Of a stretch of 44,266 bases of DNA, positions 10,960-20,626 are shown one piece after another. Origin of the DNA: Chara braunii (Eukaryota; Streptophyta; Charophyceae; Charales; Characeae); assembly GCA_003427395.1 (NCBI GenBank), contig BFEA01000817.1, positions 53,653 to 97,918 of the forward strand. Direction: 5' to 3'. How positions within the stretch are numbered: the stretch's first letter is position 1; the number at the start of each line of letters is the position of its first letter. The notes below the pieces were generated by a model, which saw only the letters and a list, made by a program, of their open reading frames with translations, made no database searches and had not been told where the DNA came from. A program made the position numbers and the translations under genes.

Positions 10960-10980
10960 GGTGTTGTTTTGTTATACAGG
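10960..10980 (+). promoter_or_regulatory. Possible 3' splice acceptor before the 3' ORF
   Basis: A T-rich stretch ends in TGTTTTGTTATACAG, 18 nt before the ATG of the 3' ORF. The same sequence precedes the 3' ORF in copy 2. This is acceptor-like and would allow the 3' ORF to be made from a spliced RNA, as env is in retroviruses. No donor was assigned. The interval 10641-10960 holds no convincing gene. Confidence 0.45.
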
Positions 10981-10997
10981 GTCTAAAAGAAAGAAAA

Positions 10998-11912
10998 ATG
11001 GAATTCGGCAACGAGAACGACAGCGAGGCGATCAACAGGCCTGCCGGAGGGGAAGAAGCGGGACCAAGCCAAGAGAGGAGAACTGCGAAGAGAAAGCTGT
11101 ACATAGGGCTCATGGGTGGACCGGTGGTAGGCAGAGGTGGAAGGAAATGCTTGTGTAGGAAACCCTCACCCCTCCGCAAGGGAAAAGGTATAGAAATCTC
11201 GTCTGACAGTGAGGGAGGGAAGGAAAAGGCAGAAGTGGAAGAAGGACGCAATGCAGATATGGGAGATAAGGTTCATGTCTCTATCGAGAAAGGAGCCAAC
11301 AGGGGCAAACGACGTGAGACTTGGCATGCGGAAAGCGAGGGGGGACAAGACATGCGCAACGAGCAAGAGGACGAGGATGAAAAAAGGGAAAGCCCGCTTG
11401 AAGGACGAAGCGGCCACGACAGTTGTGAGGGGTACGAGACAGGGACAGAGATTCCTTTTACCTACGATCCGAAGAACCTAGCGGGTGGGTACAGCCCCAT
11501 ACAGACAGAAGACGAGGAGGACGAGGAGGAGGATGTACAAGAGGTCATAGAAATCAGCAGCGGGGATGAGAGGGATGAGATCTCAAGGCCCAGTGAAGAA
11601 GGGCGGCCTCCGATGCACCAGCCGGGTGACGGGGCTTTCAGATGGGAGGACGAGTTTGGGCCAACACCCAGTCATTTGTTTCAGCAATGGACCAATGTGA
11701 TCAGGCACGAATGGATTATGAAGACCCGGGAACTGGCAAAGGCAGGAGTGGAAGTTACGCCGCTGGACTTCTTCAGTGAAATTAAACTACAGGGAATTGC
11801 AAGAAAGAAGAGAAAAATCGAGACCTACGGCCTGGGGGTTAGGAAGCCTGCCGAGGAACAGGGTGGACAAGGAACTGGGCAAGACGAGGCGCAAGACAGC
11901 AATTGGAACTAG
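10998..11912 (+). CDS. 3' accessory ORF: acidic protein with two SIM-like motifs
   Basis: A 304-aa open frame downstream of pol. The ATG at 10998 is preferred: it follows the acceptor-like site, has good context, and gives the same 915-nt length in copy 2. An in-frame ATG at 10734 exists but its added segment is not conserved. The protein is highly charged: basic patches at ~27-34 (RRTAKRKL) and ~268-274 (ARKKRKIE), a long acidic run at ~171-180, and two hydrophobic-acidic motifs, GIEISSDSE (~64-72) and EVIEISSGDE (~182-191). These resemble SUMO-interaction motifs and are kept in copy 2. There is no membrane segment, so it is not env-like. A nuclear role is inference; no homologue is recognised. 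Confidence 0.75.
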   Translation: MEFGNENDSEAINRPAGGEEAGPSQERRTAKRKLYIGLMGGPVVGRGGRKCLCRKPSPLRKGKGIEISSDSEGGKEKAEVEEGRNADMGDKVHVSIEKGANRGKRRETWHAESEGGQDMRNEQEDEDEKRESPLEGRSGHDSCEGYETGTEIPFTYDPKNLAGGYSPIQTEDEEDEEEDVQEVIEISSGDERDEISRPSEEGRPPMHQPGDGAFRWEDEFGPTPSHLFQQWTNVIRHEWIMKTRELAKAGVEVTPLDFFSEIKLQGIARKKRKIETYGLGVRKPAEEQGGQGTGQDEAQDSNWN

Positions 11913-12599
11913 GTGTTGACTTAGCATTGAAAAGGATCGCTGCTTTTCTGTCTGCGGAGACATGAGAATGACGAGAACGTGTACAGTTTGGGCAAGCTTG
12001 CTAAGGATGAAGTGAAAAGAGGGCCAGCTAAGGCTGTGTCACGATAAGATAGAAGATAGTTTTTTAGGCTACTTTTTGGATGAGCTACCTTGGGTACATA
12101 AGACAAAGACATGGGATTTGGGATGAGACCAATTGGGAGAGGGTGTATTGTGAATTCTGGATGGAATAAGGATTATGCTATTGAGAGGGGAAAACCTTGA
12201 GTACGGATTGACGAGCGAACCATGGCATCGAATGATTGTTTGAGAGAGGTTAGGGAACCTATGGGTTAAGGGGCATGAAGAATACTTCTTCCCTAGGAGC
12301 CTAATCCAACCGAGTCATGAATTAGTCTAAGAATGGTCAAGATCTGAGTCATCGGAACGAGTGAAGAAAAAACGGGGTGCCCCTGTCTCTTGTTATGGTT
12401 GAACGGTCGGGTGAGCTAGTGCTGCTTGGGGTCGCGAGCCCCAACTCGAGTGCTAGACGCTAAGTCGGATGTATGCATGGACAAATACATTACTGTGAGA
12501 AATGGAATGGATAGTACATTACTGTGAGAAATGGAAGAAAGAGAACAGCACGCAAAAGATGAGATGGGCACCTTCTAACCTCCAAGACAGAAATGGGAT
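11913..12599 (+). other. Copy 1 non-coding 3' tail, first part
   Basis: Collinear with 29339-28670 of copy 2, with no conserved open frame. It runs up to ATGGGATCCGT, the point where the 4.7-kb insertion begins; in copy 2 that sequence continues directly into GACCTCGAGGCCC. Confidence 0.8.
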
Positions 12600-12702
12600 C
12601 CGTTGTCGAGCGCATCGGCCCCCGCGTGAGCGAGGGCCCTCCCGACTATGTCACGCAGGAGTTAAAACAAGACAAAATCAAGAGACAACTTAGGACGATG
12701 CA

Positions 12703-12710
12703 TATATAAT
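12703..12710 (+). promoter_or_regulatory. TATA-like box in the insertion
   Basis: TATATAAT lies ~100 bp from the TG end. It is a candidate pol II promoter if the insertion is an LTR read in this direction. There is no other support. Confidence 0.3.
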
Positions 12711-14799
12711 CCCGCGAACCGCCGAGACGGGTGCGGTTGCATTGTCCCTTCGGCGCTCAAGTCGGGTGCGCCAGCTGTACATCCCATGGTCCCCTACGAC
12801 AGGATAGGTTTTCATGGGGCACATCTTACCTTCCCTAAGGGGCTGTCACCACCCTTAGGGGCGTATCCCTACCAAGCTACTGACCCACGTGCGAAAGCTT
12901 TTACATGCAATTACAGAGGTAGGTCAGCCGAGGGCGTTTGCTCGCTCGCTGGAGTATAGATACGCTTGGTTAACGCCAAGTGGACCCGAACGTTGTCCGT
13001 CCCCTATGGCGCTGATCTCCTATGTACGAGTGAACTCGGTCGACTAAGACGATCTCAACCAAACGCGAAACCCACAATATTATCCTAGTCCCTTTAACAC
13101 ACAGTCAAAAGAAATAAAATAAAACATCTGCATATACTTACATCATAAAAAAGTCAACCTTTGACCATCTCAGGTCAAACACCATAAACCAATCATGCAA
13201 CCGTCAACAATAAATTGGCTATCGATGATAATATAAATGCAGCCACCAGGGTAGTCGACTGCCTTAGTTTGACTTGATGAGACGGTTTGCCAAAGTCATC
13301 CATTCCAGCCTACTGCCAACCTGAGACTCAACGCACATACCTGTCTGCATCCGTTTCCAATATTTTCGGATGACAGGCTACTTTGCGGTTGATTCTTAAT
13401 CAGGGGCATTGCTTGAAGTGTTGCATGCCTCTCCTCTAGGAAGTGGTCTGTGGATACTCCTTCCCCTCGCCCGAGCCCGTAGACCCGGATCTTAGAGGTT
13501 GGGCCGTCACCATCGAGTCGGCAAAGTACCACCCCCGACGAGTCGGGTCCACTCCAAGTCGATAACAGGACCGGCTCCGAAAGCATACGAACCCCCGCCT
13601 TGGATGCTTCCTAGAGAAAAGAGAATTTGTTCACCGCAAGTAGTTTTCATATTCTCATCCCTTCTCGGTTCATGGTAACTTAGACGTAAAGAAATTGAAT
13701 GAGATAGAGAATGAGAATCACTTTGACAGGTATAAGTATAGAAGGTCATTCCATATAAAATGTGTCAATCCTGGGAAAATCCTAAGTCCAATTGACTGCA
13801 TTTTCATTTTATTCAGAAGTTTTCTTTCATGGCACCCGCTGAAATTACTCATTTCATAATTCAAGTACTTTTGTCATGCAGGCAGGCGAAAGACAGAAGC
13901 ATGACAATCCTTTTCTCCACCCCAAATAGGCAAAGTCAATCTCCATAGCAAGCATTCTTCTACCTACCTGCACAACATGCAAAGAAAACAAGTTAAAAAA
14001 AAAACAGTACAATCCCATACTCAAGTCAGACTTTTCCATTTACATGCATGATTCACACAACTTTCCTCTGCCTTTTCATTCGAACATTCAAAACAACAAG
14101 GTCAAGCAAAGTGTGGTTTCACACAGGTGTGAAGAGAAATCTGAGTCATTCGACTGACCTTGAGTGAAGTTTGATCTGGCTCACTCAAGAAAGCCGAGTA
14201 GTATTCCAGTCAAAGTTGAGAAGACGATCGCCGTTGAAGTTGGAAATATGCAGCTCAGAACTCCACAACTCGTGGTCGTCCCACTTAACGACAGCCACCT
14301 CAATATGTCGGTTTGGATCCGAAAAACCAGTCCCACCTAGTCCTAAAGTGGTCCCAGACGGTCCCAGTAGTCCCAACGGCATCACATCCCCCAAGGACAC
14401 TCTCAACTCCCGCTTGCGCTGCGCGCCGCCAAAGAATTAAAGTGGCCCTGGTTGAAATTGCATGTGCCGCGAGCCTCCCAAAAGTAAGGATGTCCTTCTG
14501 GGGCAAACCGCAAGCGCCGCAACTCCAATAGTCACCGTCGTGAGCACTCACTCCGCGTCCTCCTCATGTCACCGGCCCACGCACCACTACCGCACTATCC
14601 CAATCGTGCATCAACATTAGCCCAACCTCTAGGCCACACTGAATTTTACCTTCACAGTCGCACACCACAAAAAAATATGCGGACCACTGCTTGTTGCGCA
14701 GTCAACGGTACTATGTCGCCGTGCGGCATCACCGCCTAACCACACATCAACACAGAAAACCGGCTCCACCCCGCTGCAAAATTCCGGCAACACTGTCGC

Positions 14800-15310
14800 C
14801 GTTGTCAGGCCCCCAAATGGATCGTACCTCCCCTTGACAATGTCGCTGCCGTCGTGCCAAACCAAGCGGCAACACTTCCCCAACAACCTTCCAAACCGCA
14901 GACGCCGCCGCACTGATCACACGACACTTCTCCTTGACAACATCGCTGCCGCTGTACCAAAAACGACAGCACGTCCGCACCACTGCCGTTAAAATTAATG
15001 CCACCACCGCAAAAATCTGGCAGTGCTTCTGCGCCACTGCCGCCAGCACCTGTGCAGCCGCCGCAAAATTTCGGCAGCGCTTCCGCGCCACTACCCAGAA
15101 CGCACAGCTGCCGCCAAAAACAATCGGCAGCATTTCCGCAGCACTGGCAAAAATACATTGCCACCGCCGTGTAAAACGGGCAGAGCCTCCCCTGCACCGC
15201 TTGCCGAAGACCTGCCGCCGCCGAGCAAAACGGGCAGGGCTTCCCCTGCACCGCTACCAAAATAGCTGCCACCGCCGTACCGTGCAGGCAGCACCTTCCC
15301 TACACTTCAC
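14800..15310. repeat. GC-rich degenerate tandem repeats
   Basis: Irregular repeats rich in CCGCCGC, CACTGCCGC and CCCCTGCACCGCT, clearest as a ~65-bp period around 15170-15300 (AAAACGGGCAG followed by CTTCCCCTGCACCG). Open frames seen across it on both strands follow from the composition and look non-coding. Confidence 0.6.
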
Positions 15311-15480
15311 CAAATGAAGTGTTGGCTATGGCAGCCTCCACTCCCGCGTTCACTGCAGACCTCCACTCCACTCCTCCTCTCCCTCGCTGCTTCTCAGCAC
15401 TCCAGCAGCATAGTGCTGCTCACTACTCCACATCCAGTCAGAATGTGGGCAGCACCTCAACTGAGTGAGGATGCTGCTGG

Positions 15481-17294
15481 CCAGCCCTGCTTCTATAGCT
15501 GGGCTGGAGTGGTAGGCAGCCACTTGAGGCTCAGCCAAAAAAAACGGGGCTGAGCCTAACCCTCAATCTGAACTTTGATCGAGGGCTGGGAATCTTGATG
15601 TTCTACTAGGAACATCAAGTTCCTGGCTTTGGTTATGCGCCTGGCCGCCACCCACAGCCGGGTGCAGTCCAAAATGGCAGTAACAAGCCATTTCAGGACT
15701 GCATGCTCAACTCGAACAGATGCAGACCCATCAACCCCTAGAAGCTTCTAGGGGCTGCACCTGTCCTACGTTCGCGGCCGTCATATTTTTTTTCTCCCCT
15801 TTTCCTTTTTTTTTTTTTTTTTTTTTTTTCCCTTGCTTTTAACCCCCCTTCGTTTCTCTGTGCAGGGGCAACTCGCCGTTCGAAACGAACTGCCGCCCCC
15901 TCCTAGTCATTTCACAGAGTCGAACTAGAGTCAAGCTCAACAAGGTTTTTTTCCCCTGCCCCCCGCACAGTTACGATCCGTTCGTAAAAACGAACGGATG
16001 TTGTACTAAAAGAAGAAAATAAAAATAGAAAAGGACAAAAACAAAATCTAAATGGAAAAAAAAAAAAAAAAAAAAAATCGAAAAGGGGATCGAAAGTAAA
16101 ATCTAAGAAAAAGGAAGAAAAGAGAGAGAAAACAAAACAAAGAAAAAAAAAACAGAACAACTTACCTCATGCAGAAAAACCGTCGCCCGTTTCCATGGGC
16201 GATTGTTTGGTACACAGAGGCTGAAGCCCCTGTCACGTCTTGATGCGACATGTGGCGCTGTAAGTTTTCGTTTTTCGTTTTTCTTTTTCTCTCCTTTTTT
16301 TTTTTTTTTTTTTTTTTTTTCTTAGATCTGTTGGTTTATGCCAACATTCGAAATCACGTGGCTTTTCAGCCACGTCCACCAAAACGCAGGCCCGAGTTCG
16401 AGCCCTGCCTGGTGCGAAAAGAATTTATTTATTTATTTTTTTATTTTTTTTTGGACCATCTCTCGATTTATGCGTGTCATCCTTGCATAGGGGCCATGCA
16501 GATCCGCGCGCGCCAGATCTGGGCCGTGCCATTTCTACGATCGGACGGCCAGATCTGATCGCGCTGGCCTCCTATAGCAACGACCAGCTCCAAAAGGAGC
16601 CAGCCCAGTGGTGTATGCGGGTTCTCAGATTCCATCCCAGTACCTGCCGGGTGAAAGTCTAATGCTGTAACCGACTTGGCTGGCTCCTATCACGGTATTG
16701 ATAGGAGCAGTTCTTCTCTATGAAGAGCTGGCCCAGTCGCTATCCCCCCATGCTGGGGCTTTGCGGCCCCGCCTGCCTGTGGCCTCGCAGGCCCAGCCCG
16801 TCTGCCTGTGGCCTTGCAGGCCCTGCCTGCCTGCTTGTGGTCCTGCAGGCCCTGCCTGTCTGCGGCCTTGTAGACCCTGGCATTGGCCTAGCAACCCCCT
16901 AGCTCGGTGTCAACCTCCGCGGTTCAAACAAAAAATTTCCCCACTCCTTCTGCGTCGCGGCCCTATACCCGGCGCATTCCCCTTTTTAGCCCATTCAGGC
17001 CCTGAATCGCGCGGCTTAGCAGCCGCGCGACACTATTTTAGGTAGAATAGGTATAGTTTTACCGTTCCCATGTCCGCACATTCCTGCGACTTCGACAAAA
17101 ACGAAGAATTACCATTCACATCCGCTACTCCTGGACTCCACACGCGTTCGGACTAACGTCCGAAACTTTTTGTCTATCAGACATAGGTCAGGTCTGAATA
17201 AATATTGTCTCATCAAGTCCTTCAACTCAACGAGAAAGCCGGACAGCGTCCGACGTTGAAAAACTGCAGCAAATACCCTTGTCAGGGTATTTGC
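15481..17294. repeat. Dense array of short perfect hairpins
   Basis: Clear hairpins (stem length, position): 7 bp 15481-15507; 10 bp 15527-15557; 10 bp 15594-15619; 8+7 bp 15663-15703; 10 bp zero-loop 15735-15754; 7 bp 15856-15919, enclosing a 5-bp one; 10 bp 15976-15999; 6 bp 16183-16202; 8 bp 16356-16375; 6 bp 16547-16569; 5 bp 16587-16600; 10 bp 16683-16708; 6 bp 16993-17007; 10 bp 17007-17030; 7 bp 17147-17164; 5 bp 17171-17183; 11 bp 17269-17294. Many have 4-6-nt loops. Poly-T (15806-15829, 16297-16320) and poly-A (16050-16077) runs lie among them. Confidence 0.8.
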
Positions 17295-17337
17295 CCCGAC
17301 ACCGTAACCTCGAGGCCCACCCCCTCGGGCACTAACA

Positions 17338-17630
17338 TTGAGAATGGAAAGGAATGGCCCTAACCAGGCTGTTCGACTTGAGAATGGAAAGGAATGGCCC
17401 TAACCAGGCTGTTCGACTTGAGAATGGAAANNNNNNNNNNNNNNNNNNNNNNNNNNNNNNNNNNNNNNNNNNNNNNNNNNNNNNNNNNNNNNNNNNNNNN
17501 NNNNNNNNNNNNNNNGAGAATGGAAAGGAATGGCCCTAACCAGGCTGTTCGACTTGAGAATGGAAAGGAATGGCCCTAACCAGGCTGTTCGACTTGAGAA
17601 TGGAAAAGAACGACCCTAACCAGGTTGTTC
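17338..17630 (+). repeat. 40-bp tandem repeat in the copy 1 tail
   Basis: Unit GAGAATGGAAAGGAATGGCC followed by CTAACCAGGCTGTTCGACTT. Four full or partial units flank an assembly gap. Copy 2 carries the same array at 28445-28640 with about five units, so it belongs to the retroelement's 3' tail. Confidence 0.9.
17431..17515. other. Assembly gap (85 N)
   Basis: A run of 85 N lies inside the 40-bp array. Repeat number here is therefore unknown and the true length may differ. Confidence 0.99.
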
Positions 17631-17639
17631 GGGAGTGGC

Positions 17640-18964
17640 CCCTGACAAGGGTCATTCCTTTTGAAATAGGCACTGGGGTCCCCTGCGTAATTGATTGAGA
17701 AAGGTTGATTGAGAAAGGATGATTGAGAATGAGCTGGAATGAGCAGTGAACAGGCCGGTGGGTCGGTCATTGAAATAGCCAATGGGATGGATAAAAGTAA
17801 TGGAAAAGGCCGGTGGGTCGGTCATTGAAATAGCCAAGAGGATGGATGAAAGAGAATGAGAAGGGCAGGATAAAGAAGGTCGGGCCTTAAAGACAAGAAG
17901 GGCAAAGGACCGTTGGGACGGTCACAAGGATTCAGTGTTGAGAAATGGGAAGAGTTGAGGATTGAATGGGTCGAAAGGTTGGCCTTGAGAGATGGCTATT
18001 GAAAGAACGATAACCAGATCAGTCATGTGGGTGGCCTTGTTGATGAGAGGACCAACCATGAGAATCAGCCTTGGAAATAGCATTGGACTGATTGAGAATT
18101 GGATATTGCATTGCATAGTCAGGGAACCCTAGGCAACTTGATGAAAGGTCGTCGGGCCGACAAGGGAAATAGCAGGAGATTGAGCTTTCCTTTTTTTCTA
18201 AGTCTCGGGCCTCAGCAAGAGGGGGGTACCGGTGCTCGCACTGCGACCCCAGGACCTCTGACCTTCTAAAGGGAAAGTCTCGGCGCAAGCTGTTCCTCAT
18301 AAAGAAGGATAAAGGTTAAAGGACCAAGGCATCATTCTCTTTGAGTAATGCGGGCCGTCCGGAACTAACTCCGACAAAGAGCTCTAGTCGGGGAGTTCAA
18401 ACTGTGCCTCATGTTGAGTGCCTGAATGTCAAGGGCGTGGAGCCAAACGGGCGAGAGAGCTATTCTTTTTCCTAAGTCTCATTTTTTCTCCCCAACCACA
18501 CGCCATGCCGTAGAGGGGCGGCACGACCGTTTGGAGTAGACCACGACCACTCGCATTAAGTTCAACAGCATTGTCCAGAGGGAGGAATCAGGGCGTGGTA
18601 CCGGGTGGAAGCCCCAACCACCACAGGGCGAGTAACACCGCCCTGCCGGATCATTAATCGTTTCGGGACTAACCACGAGGTCTTCGTAACTGCACTCGTG
18701 AACTAATAGAGAGCCCCAACTCTCTTGAAAGGAAGAGGCTGGATCCAAGAAAACACCGCTCGGGAGGAACGATTCGCGAGAAAGCACTTACGGCAAGATG
18801 GGGTCCTGAGAGGCTTGGACTGGACCTACCTTCCAGATGTGGGGTGGTACCTCAGTGATGACGCCCGTCTCGTAAGCAGCAAAAGGTCGGACTGGAGTAG
18901 GGGATGAGGTGAGTTATCAGCAGGGGGAGGACTGATCACCCTTCCTTTTTGGGGCTGATGGGCC
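17640..18964 (+). other. Copy 1 non-coding 3' tail, second part
   Basis: Collinear with 28440-27025 of copy 2. It contains a ~66-bp repeat around 17750-17850 (AGGCCGGTGGGTCGGTCATT, then AAATAGCCAA), two units here against three in copy 2. No conserved open frame was seen. Similarity to copy 2 ends at GCTGATGGGCCGG. Confidence 0.8.
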
Positions 18965-19020
18965 GGCATCCGTCTACTCAGTTGGTGGGCCAAGGTCTGC
19001 GTACCTCCGAGTGAGAACTA

Positions 19021-19062
19021 GTCGTGCGATGGGGACATCGCATTTTGAGTGGGGGGAAGGTG
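19021..19062 (+). other. Polypurine-tract relic 1
   Basis: GGGGACATCGCATTTTGAGT followed by GGGGGGAAGG, then TGTGCC. A very similar string occurs at 20598-20627. A purine run directly before TG is how plant Ty3/gypsy internal regions meet the 3' LTR; no matching LTR was traced. Confidence 0.45.
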
Positions 19063-19104
19063 TGCCATCTACCGAAGAAAAAACGTGCAAAAGAAAAGGA
19101 TACC

Positions 19105-19740
19105 ATGAGGATAAGAATGGATGAGTAATTGACTTTGTGCAGACTTGAGAAAAGGTCTGGCAAGATGTCCAGAAGTAATTGACTTTGCGCAGACTTGAGA
19201 AAAGGTCTGGCAAGATGTCCAGAAGAAAAGAATGGATGAGTAATTGACTTTGCGCAGGCTTCAGAAAAGGTCTGGCAAGATGTCCAGAAGAAAAGAATGG
19301 ACGAGTAATTGACTTTGCACAGGCTTGAGAAAAGGCCTGGCAAGATGTCCAGAAGAGAAACGGATGAATAATTGACGTTGCATGAGCTTGAGAAAAGGTC
19401 TGGCAAGATGTCCAAAAGAGAAACGAATGAGTAATTGACGTTGCATGAGCTTGAGAAAAGGCCTGGCAAGGTGTCCAGCTGAGGAAAAAATGCGTGAATG
19501 ACTCCGCACAGGTTTGAGAAGAGACCTGGCGGGATGTCCATGAGAGAAATGGATGAGTATTTGACCTAACATGGGCTGGAGAGAAGGTCTCGCAGGATGT
19601 TCAGAAAAGAAAGATATGTGAAATTGGCTTTGCGTAGACCTAAGGAAAAGTCTGGCAAAACGCCCCGAAAAGAGATACAGGTATAATGGACTTTGCATGA
19701 GTATGAGAGAGGCCTGGCAAGAGGCTAGAAGAAAGATGTG
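19105..19740 (+). repeat. ~65-bp tandem array
   Basis: About nine to ten units of ~62-66 bp with the core TAATTGACTTTGCGCAG, then CTTGAGAAAAGGTCTGGCAA and GATGTCCAGAAG. Divergence increases towards 19740. Long minus-strand open frames across it simply reflect the repeat. Confidence 0.9.
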
Positions 19741-19924
19741 AATAAGAGGACTGAGTAACGCGCATTTTAAAGCCTGGATACGAGAAAGGACGAAAGAGGA
19801 TGACACACATAAGCTGGGCAAAATGACATGGGAAAAATACATGGGAACTGGCTAAGCATGAGACTGAGGAAAGAATGACGGGAGAACATGGATTGCACGG
19901 GCCGAAAAGTATATTATTTTTATG

Positions 19925-20415
19925 ACTCTAAGAGTAATGAATAAGGCGAAACCAAAATGGTTTCTGCTCGAGAATGTTTTCTCAATGAAATGGGAAGATA
20001 GATTTGAGATTACGAAGCACTTAAGGGGAGTTGTGCCTGGGCTCACTGATTCGAAGTGGGTATCACCACAACAAAGGCGGCGGTTGTACTGGACAAACAT
20101 CCCCCTTCCGGAGCAAATGCCTGACATTGAGTCGCATTCGAAAACTTGCCTACAAATTGTTATCAACAAAGCCAAGGCATAAAATGAGAAAACCAATTGT
20201 GTTCTGACAACAAATTGTCACCTTGGGAATAAAGCAAGCATACTAGTAGTTAAGTGCATGAAGCAAGGAGAGCCTCGTCTGCTTCATGTTGCTGAAGTTG
20301 AAAGAATTATGGGTTGCCCTGCTGGGTATACAGAGTTGACTGAAAAGGAAGTTTGCATCTCAATTGAGGGAAAGATAAAGAGGCAAAGCTATGGCGGAAA
20401 TGAGCAACCTGGTCT
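19925..20415 (+). pseudogene. DNMT3-like cytosine methyltransferase fragment
   Basis: One frame reads KPKWFLLENVFSMKWEDRFE, then TDSKWVSPQQRRRLYWTNIP, and after a single TAA (20180-20182) continues to EVERIMGCPAGYTELTEK. These match the C-terminal half of the DNMT3 catalytic domain: the ENV motif, the S-K-x-V-S...R-R-x-Y-W-x-N-x-P block, and the target-recognition/ERxxGxP-xxYT block. Spacing between blocks fits DNMT3, and no intron interrupts them. DRM has FC-AAARKRGYIHNLP-like sequence in this region and fits less well. The N-terminal half, with the catalytic PC motif, is absent. This is a gene fragment or intronless relic; it is not a working enzyme. It sits between two polypurine-tract-like relics, so transfer by a retroelement is possible. 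Confidence 0.78.
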
Positions 20416-20597
20416 AAGCTGTAGAACCCTAGACTCCCCCATACCCTCCTCCACCCCAAGGGACGGAAGCTAAGGAAAACCTTGAGAAAGGAATGGGAAA
20501 AGAACAAAACGGACCCTTGCAAACTAACCATCCATAACATCTCATCCTCCTCTCCCGTTTATCCCTTCAACCCACTAACAAGAGATTGGTGCGTCAT

Positions 20598-20626
20598 GAG
20601 GACATCGCGAATGAGTGGGGGGAATG
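20598..20626 (+). other. Polypurine-tract relic 2
   Basis: GAGGACATCGCGAATGAGTG followed by GGGGGAATG, directly before TGTCGGGACTGG. This is a typical junction of an internal region with a 3' LTR. It is the better of the two relics because the following sequence starts TGTCGGG and continues as a long hairpin-rich stretch. Confidence 0.5.

Larger units (their letters stand above)
12604..17301. mobile_element. 4.7-kb TG...CA insertion, possible solo long LTR
   Basis: Copy 2 gives the empty site (GGATCCGT-GACCTCGAGG). In copy 1 the same position holds 4,698 bp beginning TGTCGAGC and ending CCCCGACA, flanked by CCGT on both sides (12600-12603 and 17302-17305). TGTCG/CGACA termini with a 4-bp duplication fit an LTR. 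No internal copy of the start, no primer-binding site and no gene were found, so a solo LTR of unusual length is the best reading; a non-autonomous LTR element is an alternative. Content: GC-rich tandem repeats, poly-T and poly-A runs, and many perfect hairpins. Insertion confidence is high; LTR identity is moderate. Confidence 0.75.
1293..18964 (+). mobile_element. Ty3/gypsy-type retroelement, copy 1 (5'-truncated)
   Basis: The unit is defined by collinearity with the inverted copy at 27025-41209. It contains the end of gene B, genes C and D, gag-protease, RT-RNaseH, integrase, a 3' ORF and a long non-coding tail with tandem repeats. Gene A and the start of B are missing because satellite replaces them at 1292. 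The tail is split by a 4.7-kb insertion (12604-17301). Collinearity with copy 2 ends at 18964, exactly where copy 2 meets its flanking inverted repeat. Protein similarity between copies is roughly 85-90% by eye. No LTR was found. Integrase follows RNaseH, which is Ty3/gypsy order; no chromodomain is seen. Confidence 0.9.

Noticed and set aside
10734-10997. N-terminal extension of the 3' ORF from the ATG at 10734
   Set aside because: The extension is not conserved as a frame in copy 2, and the acceptor-like site lies inside it.
14185-15553. Several overlapping open frames in GC-rich sequence
   Set aside because: Composition-driven, open on both strands at once, no motifs, and located inside the hairpin-rich insertion.
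16250-16560. Open frame through the poly-T tract starting near 16250
   Set aside because: A Phe-rich translation of a poly-T run, lying among hairpins, with no support.
18978-19842. Long minus-strand open frames encoding repeated LDILPDLFSS / GHLARPFLK peptides
   Set aside because: They are translations of the ~65-bp tandem array, without a conserved domain or a matching frame in any other copy.
19925-20415. Chromomethylase (CMT) or DRM fragment
   Set aside because: Block order and the R-R-x-Y-W-x-N-x-P and E-R-x-x-G-x-P-x-x-Y-T patterns fit DNMT3 better; no chromodomain or permuted DRM order is seen. A database search would settle it.
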